DNA from: Streptomyces massasporeus
Lineage (GTDB): Bacteria > Actinomycetota > Actinomycetes > Streptomycetales > Streptomycetaceae
Direction: 5' to 3'
NCBI RefSeq assembly: GCF_014648995.1
Contig: NZ_BMSE01000001.1
Location: 372,001 to 436,000 of the forward strand
DNA: 64,000 bases
The notes beneath the pieces were generated by a model. That model was not told where the DNA came from and made no database searches. It worked only from the letters and a program-made list of their open reading frames with translations. The position numbers were made by a program, and so were the translations under genes. Positions 29,612-36,747 of the stretch are shown piece after piece. The number at the start of each line of letters is the position of its first letter. The first letter of the stretch is position 1.

Positions 29612-30142
29612 TCACAGGAGTCGATGTCGGTGCAGTAGGCGTCGAAGACGTCTCCGCCGTAAGGGGGTTGAGGTCTCCCGCTCGCAGCCGACAGCCGTAG
29701 ACGCAGTCTGGGGCCCCTGAGCTGCGGTCCTCATGACGAGTGAGCCGGGCAGAGCCGCGAGACGGATGGCGAAGACCGTGGTGAGTCCGAGGGCCTCGGT
29801 GTCGTCGAGGTGGGTAGCACCGTGGGGGTCCGTGTCCGCGTGCAGGATGGAGACCAGCGTCTCCAGCGTGGCCGAGACGCCGGACAGCAGGTGGCGGTGG
29901 CCAGGGTCGGCCGTGTCGAGAATGCGGACGAGGAAGTCTGGGGCGCTGGCAAAGGGACCTTGGCCGACGTTCTTTCCGCAGGCGCCGAGGCGGGCCAGGA
30001 GTGTGGAAACGTACTCCCAGGTGGCCTTGCGGACGGCTTCGTCGATCAGGACCGGGATGAGCTCGGCCAGGGGCTCGCCGTCGTACGGGATGGTGGAGCC
30101 CGTCGTGGCAGCCTCGGCGGTGAAGCGCGTACGGCTGGACAA
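29612..30142 (-). CDS. Hypothetical protein, probably 5'-truncated
   Basis: The central part reads like real protein: AELIPVLIDEAVRKATWEYV, STLLARLGACGKNVGQGPF, SATLETLVSILHADTDPHGA, TVFAIRLAALPGSLVMR. The last 35 residues are Arg-rich and probably out of the original frame. The only start (TTG 30142) follows a nearby stop, and the IS5 copy begins at 30169, so the 5' end may have been lost when the IS arrived. Its N-terminal EAATTGSTIP is encoded by the 36-bp direct repeat also found at 27817. No family recognised. Confidence 0.35.
   Translation of the reverse strand: MSSRTRFTAEAATTGSTIPYDGEPLAELIPVLIDEAVRKATWEYVSTLLARLGACGKNVGQGPFASAPDFLVRILDTADPGHRHLLSGVSATLETLVSILHADTDPHGATHLDDTEALGLTTVFAIRLAALPGSLVMRTAAQGPQTASTAVGCERETSTPLRRRRLRRLLHRHRLL
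30085..30120 (+). repeat. 36-bp direct repeat, right copy
   Basis: Partner of 27817-27852, one mismatch, same orientation, 2268 bp away. Confidence 0.85.
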
Positions 30143-30168
30143 CGACTATGGCGCCCCTCGTAGGCAGT

Positions 30169-31009
30169 CACTGAGCTTCTTCGGGCGGGCCACCGATCGG
30201 GTGACGGTCCGTGAAGCGCAACGAGCGAGGCCCCCGGGCAGTTGATCGAGATGTCTGACGTCTCAACCACGCTGGTCAGGGGCCTCGTTGGTCGTCTATC
30301 CTGCCGCACTCGACCTGCCACATGCGCTCGTGGAGTGGGTCACCATGCTCATCGTCACCCGTGAGGGTGGCCGCCGCTGCAAGCTCCGTCCGTCCCAGCG
30401 CGCGATAGTGGCACTGGTGTACCTGCGCGAGCACACCTGGCGAAAGTCGCTGCCGGGTTCGGGATCAGCGAGTCCGCCGCCCACGCCTACACCAGCACAG
30501 TCATCGACCTCCTCGCCGACCGTGCACCGGGCCTGCTGAAGGTCCTACGCCAGCAGAATCCGGACTTCGTCCTCCTGGACGGCACGCTCGCCGAGTGCGA
30601 CCGGGTCGGCGACGGACGGGCCGACTACTCCCACAAGCACCGCCGGCAAGGGGTGAACGTGCGCGAGTCACCGATCCGGACGGCCGGCTGCTGTGGCTCC
30701 CACGACCTGACCGCCGCCCACACCCACCGGATCATCCGCATCTGCGAGCGCCAGGGCGCCCCCATCCTGGCCGATCTCACCTACCAGGGCGGGTGGCCCT
30801 GGCTGACCACGGGGATCAAACGCAGGCCCCTGCGGGAACTCACCTCTACCGAGAAGACCGTCAACCGGGCTCTGGCCGCGGCACGGGCACCGGTTGAGCG
30901 CGGCGTGGCCTGCCTGAAGTCCTGGCGGATCTTCCACAGGTCCCGCTGCAGCCCCAACCGCATGACGTCAATTGCCAAAGCCATTCTCACCCTGGAGCGG
31001 CAACACTGA
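30169..31009 (+). mobile_element. IS5-family copy B, inverted relative to A
   Basis: The left end CACTGAGCTTCTTCGGGC at 30169 corresponds to 27545 of remnant A. The stretch 30169-30592 is the 424-bp inverted repeat shared with A. It runs to the transposase stop at 31007-31009, where the inverted repeat of the next IS5 element begins (31003), so its own right end appears replaced or shared. Near its left end GAGGCCCC and GGGGCCTC arms can fold over the transposase start. Confidence 0.85.
30288..31009 (+). pseudogene. IS5-family transposase in two frames
   Basis: From TTG 30288 frame 1 gives MVVYPAALDLPHALVEWVTM through YLREHTWRKS. In frame 2 the sense continues (KVAAGFGISESAAHAYTSTV, PDFVLLDGTLAECDRVGDGR, APILADLTYQGGWPWLTTGI, VERGVACLKSWRIFHRSRC) to the stop. 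One base is missing at CACC-TGGCG relative to a continuous reading. Remnant A has the same shift. Some IS5 subgroups make transposase by programmed frameshifting, so loss of function is not certain, but I see no obvious slippery run. Confidence 0.8.
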
Positions 31010-31044
31010 GCCTTTGCCAACCTCACGTTGAGGCCGCGCGGTGA

Positions 31045-31539
31045 TCAGCTGCTGTGTTCGGCGCTGCTGTCGGTGATCGACCGGAACAGCTCACGAGCCC
31101 GCTCGCAGAACTGCTCGACCTCCGTGATGTCCGGCTCGTAACCGTCAGCCAGCATCCGGGCCTGGAGCTGCTCGGAGCGCAGCCCGCCGTAGCGGGCCCG
31201 CACCTCAGCGGTCACCGGCTGGACGGCGATGTGCAGGTGCTTGCGTGCGTCGCGGCCGTGCGACCACATACAGACGTAGGTCTGCTCGGGCTGGCACAAC
31301 GTCTCCACAACACGGGCGGTATCGCGCAGCAAGGGGCCGAGTTCCGCCGCTGCCGTGTCGTCGAGCTCCGCAATGGCCACGACGTGCTCCCGCGGACCGA
31401 CGATCAAGGTGCCGAGATTCATCGGACCGACGACGTGGTTCACCACCCAAGCAGCGGTCTCATGCAGGATGCCTCCGGGCAACTCCCGGCGCCCGGTCAG
31501 CAGGTCACACCCAAGACACCCCGTCACATACACGCGCAC
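31045..31539 (-). CDS. HIT-family protein carried within IS5 boundaries
   Basis: 164 residues. It has a Cys pair near the start (TGCLGCDL), GGILHETAAWVVNHVVGP, LIVGPREHVVAIAELDD and a histidine-triad-like motif KHLHIAVQPV, in which the third His of HxHxH is Ala. HIT proteins are nucleotide hydrolases or transferases; the altered triad makes activity uncertain. GTG 31539. Transcribed away from the transposase, from the gap they share. Confidence 0.75.
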   Translation of the reverse strand: MRVYVTGCLGCDLLTGRRELPGGILHETAAWVVNHVVGPMNLGTLIVGPREHVVAIAELDDTAAAELGPLLRDTARVVETLCQPEQTYVCMWSHGRDARKHLHIAVQPVTAEVRARYGGLRSEQLQARMLADGYEPDITEVEQFCERARELFRSITDSSAEHSS

Positions 31540-31610
31540 CAGCCTAGCCCGCAGCGACGATGTCGACGGCCAACTTGGTTGTCGAATCAGCCGGTTGGCC
31601 TGCGCACGCG

Positions 31611-31669
31611 ATGAAGCTCCTGGGAGACGGGTTCACGACCAAGATCACCCGTGCCGCCAGGAGCTTCAT
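31611..31669 (+). promoter_or_regulatory. Hairpin covering the IS5 transposase ribosome site
   Basis: ATGAAGCTCCTGG (31611-31623) pairs perfectly with 31657-31669, which contains the AGGAG ribosome site just before GTG 31670. The stem would hide the site and lower translation from read-through transcripts. Confidence 0.6.
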
Positions 31670-32434
31670 GTGCTTGTCTACCCGTCTGCCCTCGACCTGT
31701 CCACCAGGCACCTGCAGTTCTTGACCGACCGGTTGGCCGCGCATCGGGTGGCCTGCGGGACCAGGTGGCGCCGGCTGTCCGCAGGTCGCCAAGCGCTGCT
31801 GGTTCTGGCGCACCTACGTCTGGGGCACACCTACGCGCAGCTCGCGGCTGGGTTCAAGGTGGGCGTGAGCACGGTGTACCGGTACATCGCGGAAGCCGTC
31901 GGTCTGCTCGCGGCGCGGGCGCCCGACCTGGCCACGGCGGTGACAGCCGCCTCGGCCAAGGCGTTTGTAATCCTGGACGGGACACTGCTGCCGATCGACC
32001 GGATCGCCGCCGACCGGCCCTTCTACTCCGGCAAACACAAGAAGCACGGCATGAACGTGCAGGTCATAGCCGATCCACACGGGAAGTTGCTGTGGGCCTC
32101 ACCCGCCCTGCCCGGCGCCGTGCACGACATCAAGGCCGCCCGAACCCACGGCATCATCGACGCCCTCAGCAGGGAGGGCCTGGCCTGCTGGGCAGACAAG
32201 GGCTACCAGGGCGCGGGCGGCACCATGCGGATGCCCTTCCGCGGCCGCTGGGACCGGCTCTCGGCAGGTCAACGCGCGGTCAACACCGCGCACGCCCGCA
32301 TCCGCGCCCTCGGCGAACAGGCCATGGCGACCTTGAAGACCTGGCGCCTGCTGCGGAAACTCCGCTGCAGCACCACCCGAATCACCAGCCGCGTCCAAGC
32401 CGTCCTCGCCCTCCACCTGACCTGCTCAAACTGA
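31670..32434 (+). CDS. IS5-family DDE transposase, intact
   Basis: 254 residues from GTG 31670 (AGGAG 6 nt upstream). N-terminal helix-turn-helix region HTYAQLAAGFKVGVSTVYRY, then the DDE_Tnp_4-type domain: VILDGTLLPIDRIAADRPFY (first Asp), HGMNVQVIADPHGKLLWASP, GAVHDIKAARTHGI, CWADKGYQGAGGTM (second Asp), and the C-terminal Glu region EQAMATLKTWRLLRKLRC. No frame disruption, so probably active. Confidence 0.92.
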   Translation: MLVYPSALDLSTRHLQFLTDRLAAHRVACGTRWRRLSAGRQALLVLAHLRLGHTYAQLAAGFKVGVSTVYRYIAEAVGLLAARAPDLATAVTAASAKAFVILDGTLLPIDRIAADRPFYSGKHKKHGMNVQVIADPHGKLLWASPALPGAVHDIKAARTHGIIDALSREGLACWADKGYQGAGGTMRMPFRGRWDRLSAGQRAVNTAHARIRALGEQAMATLKTWRLLRKLRCSTTRITSRVQAVLALHLTCSN

Positions 32435-32454
32435 GGTTGGCAAAGGCTCAGTGT

Positions 32455-35082
32455 AGGCAATGCCGTCGAGCATGTTTCCGGGCGCATCCACCTGGCTTGC
32501 GTCCGAAGCCTTTGCGGTCCAGCCTGTCCGCGACAGCGCAGGACCAAGATCTATGACGTCGAACGATGATCCACCTGCGTCTGCTCCGCTGGTTCCAGTC
32601 ACGGAAACCGTGACCTTTCCCGCCGGAAGGCCCTTCGGGACGTAGGCGCTGATGCTCGTGTCCGACCAGGTGTCTATTTCGGCATAGCTTGATCCGAAGT
32701 ACACCGTGCCCAGTCCCTGGGCGTCACCGAAACCAGAACCGCGAATCGTGAACTTGGAGCGCGGCATTCCTCGTTCCGGCTTCAATTCGCTGAAGGTCGG
32801 CGATGGGAAGCTCGACAGCTTCTTGGTGGTGAACATCGCCGAGGTGCCGCTCGGCAGCGTATAGGTGTACGAGCCGTCGGTGGATATCTTGAAACTCTTG
32901 CTGTCGGCGGTCCCGTTGAATACGACGGTGACCTGCGACCCTTCCTTGCTGGTCCAGGTCTTCAGCTGGAGGCCGTTCGATACTGCTGCAGGAGCTGTGA
33001 TCGAGCCGGTTCCACGCGCGGACCCGTACACCTCGATGTCGCCGATGGACCACCAGAAACCGGATGCCGCGGTACTGACGATGCGAATGTACTGTGCCGT
33101 TCGGGTCGGCAACGTGACGGCTGTCTTGCCGACTCCCCCGCTGCCGCTCGCAATCGCGCTGCCCCAATCGGCACCGTCGTTCGAAACGTAGATCTGGTAC
33201 TTGGTGACGTAGTCGAACGAGTTGTTCACGCCGGTGTCGATGACGATTTTATTGAAGCTCGTGGGGCTCCCCAGGTCGATCTGGAACCAGTCGCCGCTCG
33301 TCGTCCCATGCCCGAGACTCCACTTCGTGTTGATGTCGCCGTCGATCGCGTTCGCGGCCACACCCCAATCCGGCTGCGCGGAAGCCGTGGCGGTCCATTT
33401 GCTACGGCTCAGTGCCCTTCCGGTCGTCTGGACGGAAGCTCCGATCGGAAGGGAGTACGTGACCAGCTTGCTTCCGGTACGGACGGCGTTCTGGTAGGGC
33501 AGCAGTGCCGGATCGTACGTGACGGTGACCGGGCCGGATGCCGACGTGAACGTGAAGTCGTGTGTCGGGTCCGAGACCTTGGTCGCTGCGGGGGTACGGC
33601 CGCTCTGCGCAGGCCCGGAGTACGTGAAGGTGACGGCGTCGCCGGCGTTCAGGGTGTAGTCGAACGAGTGTGTCCCGTCCGCGACGCTGAAGGTCTTCGC
33701 GGCGCTGCCCGAGTTGTGGGCGATCAGGACCTTCGATCCGTCCGGGTTCTGGAATGCGACGTTCTCTATGCTTCCTTCGCCGAAGGTGTTCGAGTAGATC
33801 CGGCGTGCTCCGGGCTTGACGAACCTGCTGGCGTGAGCGAGGGCGTGGTAGTCCACGTTGTAGGTCACCCGCCCGTCGGCCGGGTCGATCGTGAGCAAGC
33901 CCCGAAGCATGGGTATGCCGGCCGTGTCGCTGTTGAGCGGGCCCCGATCGGGGTCGAGTGCGATGTTCCACAGCATCACCCCGTTCACCCAGTTGCGCGT
34001 TCCGTTGATGATCCACGTTCCCAGTGCTTCGCTGAACGCCGTCTGGTCGCTGTCCTGCCAAACGCCTCCGGTGGCTTCTGTGATGAAGGTTTCCTTGCTC
34101 GGGTAGTCGTTGTGGACCACTGTCTGTAGTTCGGGTTGCCGCTGTAGATGTGCCATCCGGTTCCCGCGGTGTACTTGGAGGCTGCGGGGTCGCTGAAGAT
34201 CGTCTCCGGATACGAGGGCACGTCCCAGTTGTGGTCCCAAGCCAGGATCTTCGTGGAGATTCCCTTGGCTTCGAACGCCTTGCCGATCTCCTTGATCAAA
34301 TCAGCTTCCTGGTACGCGGACAGGAACATTCCGGGCCAGGTGGGAGTACCCATGGGTTCGTTCTGCGGGGAAATGTAGGAGATGGGCACGCCGGCCTCGC
34401 CATAGGCGTGGATGAACTTGACGAAGTAGTCGGCCAGCGCGGAGGTGTACTCGCTCTTGAGAGTGCCTCCGATCATGGAGTCGGAGGTCTTCATCCAGCC
34501 TGGCGGGCTCCACGGATTGGCCATGATCTTGATGGACGGGTTGAGTGAGAGGGCCTGCCGCAAGGCCGGAATGATGTACGGCACGTCATGCTGGACGGAG
34601 AAGTCGGACAGCGTGGGGTCCGTTCGTCCCGCGGGCATGTCGTTGTAGGAGTAGTTCCCGGACGCGTTGAAATCCGTGGCGCCCATCGGAGAGCGAAGCA
34701 GGCTGAGGCCGATTCCCTTCGAGGGATCGAACAGCTTCTTCATCAGCTTGGTCCGCTCGGCGGTGGACAGCTTGTCGATGAGCCAGGCGGAGGAGTCGGT
34801 CATGGCCGCGCCGAAGCCTTGGACCTTCTGGTACTTGACGCTGCCGTCGATCTTGATCGTCAGCGGGTTGGCCGCTCTCTTCGCCTTGAACAGCACATCG
34901 TCCTGGCCGGCGACCCACTTGTCGGCCGATACGTCCGTCAGCCACACACGGACGGAATTGCCACGTGAGGCTTGCTTCAGTTGCGGGGCGGCGATGGCGT
35001 TCCCGGAAACCTGGGTCCAGGCGGCGGCGACACCAACGGCGGTGGCCAGGAACTGGCGTCGTCCGAGCCCGTATGACCTCAT
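32455..35082 (-). pseudogene. Secreted GH30-family glycosidase with CBM-like domains, broken
   Basis: Starts MRSYGLGRRQFLATAVGVAA (Tat signal) with AAGGAGG upstream of ATG 35082. GH30 catalytic domain: GFGAAMTDSSAWLI, LRSPMGATDFNASGNYSYND, ANPWSPPGWMKTS, acid/base Glu242 in SPQNEP. After WHIYSGNP a base is missing in a C-run at 34133-34135 (plus strand G). In the next frame come the nucleophile region FITEATGG, the GH30 beta-sandwich, an F5/8C (discoidin) domain, an IPT/TIG-like domain and the start of a second F5/8C domain, which is cut by the IS5 at 32454. Family members cleave beta-1,6- or beta-1,3-glucans or glucosylceramide. Likely inactive. Confidence 0.85.
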
Positions 35083-35174
35083 GGAAGATCCTCCTTCGGA
35101 CCTGCTTGTTCAGTACGTGGGAGAGCGGGTGGGACACGGTGCCGAGGTGGGGGATCGACCGGTTGGAGTCGGTT

Positions 35175-36647
35175 CTACGGCGACGCCGGAGCCGGCTCTG
35201 CGGCGCCGGTGCTCGGCTCCTTGATCACGAGCGGGTGCAGTTCCCACGCGTCGACCGCGAAGCCGAGGCGCGTACCCGGGGCGGTGCGGGCCTGAAGTCG
35301 CCACGGGCTCTGCCCTGTGGGGTAGAAGCGCAGGGTGAGGACCTGGCCGGTGGTGATCAGGAAGATTTCGGCGATGGAGTGGTCGACGACGACGCGCAGG
35401 TCGACGGGCCGGTCTGGCGGGCAGGGCATCCGGTGGGAACCGCCGCGGCCCCGGTTGTCCAGTGAGGCGTGGTCACGGTCGACGACGAGTTCGCCCGCGT
35501 CTACGTCGAGACGGATGTCGAGGTACTCGGAGCCGTCCGGGGTGGTGAGCAGCCGCAGGCCGGCGTTTCCGGTCGGCTCCAGACGGGCCGTCAGGTCGAA
35601 GGCGCGGCCCACGGTGCCGAGGTCCACCGGCTGCGAGCCGTGCGTCGCGCCTGTGGCGGTGATGGTGTGTCGTCCGCGCAGGGCGAGCAGTTCGGTGGCG
35701 GGCTGCTGGCGCAGTGTGCCGTCGTCCTGAACGTGGATCTCACGGGGCAGGGTGAGGACCCCGGCCCATCCGTCCGCGACGGCCCAGGCTTCGTCGCGGG
35801 CTTCCCACGACCAGCCCCACAGCAGCCACCGGTCGCCCGGTGCCCGCAGCAAGGCGGGGGCGTAGCAGTCGGGGCCGTGGTCGACGGGCACCGCTGAGCC
35901 CGCCTTGAGGTGGCCGTCATGCTCTTCGCCGATCAGGGCCGCGACCCTCTGCGGACCGGTGGGTTCGGTCCAAGTGCTGAAGAGGAGGGCGCCGCGTCCG
36001 TCGGCTGCCGGGAGGTATTGCGGGCATTCCCAGCCCTCCCCGGTGAGCAGGTCGGTGCCACCGACGGGCTCCGGACGGCGGGTGGCGAAGGGACCCCGGT
36101 AGGTCCAGTTCTCCAGGTCGGGCGAGTCGTAGAGGAGGGCGGCGGCGCGGCCGTCCGCGAGGGCGGCGCCGACCAGCATCCGCCAGCGGTCGCCGTCCTG
36201 CCAGACGTACGGGTCGCGGTACATGGTGCAGCCCTCGGGCAGCTCGGGGATGACCAGTTCACCACTCGGGCTGAACGTCCGGCCGCTGTCTCGGGAGACG
36301 GCGCGGGTGACCGGCTGGTGCTGGAACGAGCGGTCCTCGCGGTGCGCGGAGTAGAAGGCGACCAACCGTTCGCCGTCGGAGACGGCGTTACCGGAGAAGC
36401 AGCCGTCGGCGTCCAGGCCACCGGGGGTCGGGGACAGGGCGACCGGCAGCGGCTCCCAGCTCAGCAGGTCGGGGCTGCGGAAGTGGCCCCAGTGCATGGT
36501 GGCGTGGGTCGCTCCGTGCGGGTTGTACTGGTAGCACACGTGGTAGTGGCCGTCGTGGAAGACCAGCCCGTTGGGGTCGTTGATCCAGTTGCGGGGCGGG
36601 CGCAGGTGCGCGACGGGGAAGTGTGGATCGCGGGGTGGGGTGGACAC
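35175..36647 (-). CDS. GH32 beta-fructosidase, cytoplasmic
   Basis: 490 residues without signal peptide. Family 32 motifs: nucleophile Asp24 in NWINDPNGLV, FSGNAVSDG, TMYRDPYVW (transition-state Asp), acid/base Glu in GEGWECPQYL. C-terminal beta-sandwich from about 330 with SIAEIFLITTG. It should release fructose from sucrose or short fructans taken up by the nearby transporters. GTG 36647. A hairpin separates it from the GH3 gene upstream. Confidence 0.93.
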   Translation of the reverse strand: MSTPPRDPHFPVAHLRPPRNWINDPNGLVFHDGHYHVCYQYNPHGATHATMHWGHFRSPDLLSWEPLPVALSPTPGGLDADGCFSGNAVSDGERLVAFYSAHREDRSFQHQPVTRAVSRDSGRTFSPSGELVIPELPEGCTMYRDPYVWQDGDRWRMLVGAALADGRAAALLYDSPDLENWTYRGPFATRRPEPVGGTDLLTGEGWECPQYLPAADGRGALLFSTWTEPTGPQRVAALIGEEHDGHLKAGSAVPVDHGPDCYAPALLRAPGDRWLLWGWSWEARDEAWAVADGWAGVLTLPREIHVQDDGTLRQQPATELLALRGRHTITATGATHGSQPVDLGTVGRAFDLTARLEPTGNAGLRLLTTPDGSEYLDIRLDVDAGELVVDRDHASLDNRGRGGSHRMPCPPDRPVDLRVVVDHSIAEIFLITTGQVLTLRFYPTGQSPWRLQARTAPGTRLGFAVDAWELHPLVIKEPSTGAAEPAPASP

Positions 36648-36674
36648 ACGCGTGCCTTTCGGTATGACAGGGGA

Positions 36675-36706
36675 CCGCCCCGCCGGCCCTCTGGTTGGCG
36701 GGGCGG
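36675..36706 (-). terminator. Hairpin between GH3 and GH32 genes
   Basis: CCGCCCCGCC (36675-36684) with its perfect complement 36697-36706, 12-nt loop, about 42 nt after the GH3 stop. Confidence 0.75.
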
Positions 36707-36747
36707 CGGGCCGACGGGGCGGTGGTCTTCAAGCCTGTGTGCGGCCT

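Larger units (their letters stand above)
31003..32454 (+). mobile_element. IS5-family element with 23-bp perfect inverted repeats and a HIT gene
   Basis: 31003-31025 (ACACTGAGCCTTTGCC...) and 32432-32454 are perfect inverted complements over 23 bp. Between them lie a minus-strand HIT gene and a plus-strand intact transposase. The right repeat starts at the transposase stop codon; the left repeat overlaps the stop of IS5 copy B. The element interrupts the GH30 gene on its right. The left repeat could instead be a leftover end of copy B. Confidence 0.75.

Noticed and set aside
29301..29615. 104-codon minus-strand frame overlapping the bacteriocin promoter
   Set aside because: It would cover the ribosome site and operator-like repeats of the bacteriocin gene and has no start signal.
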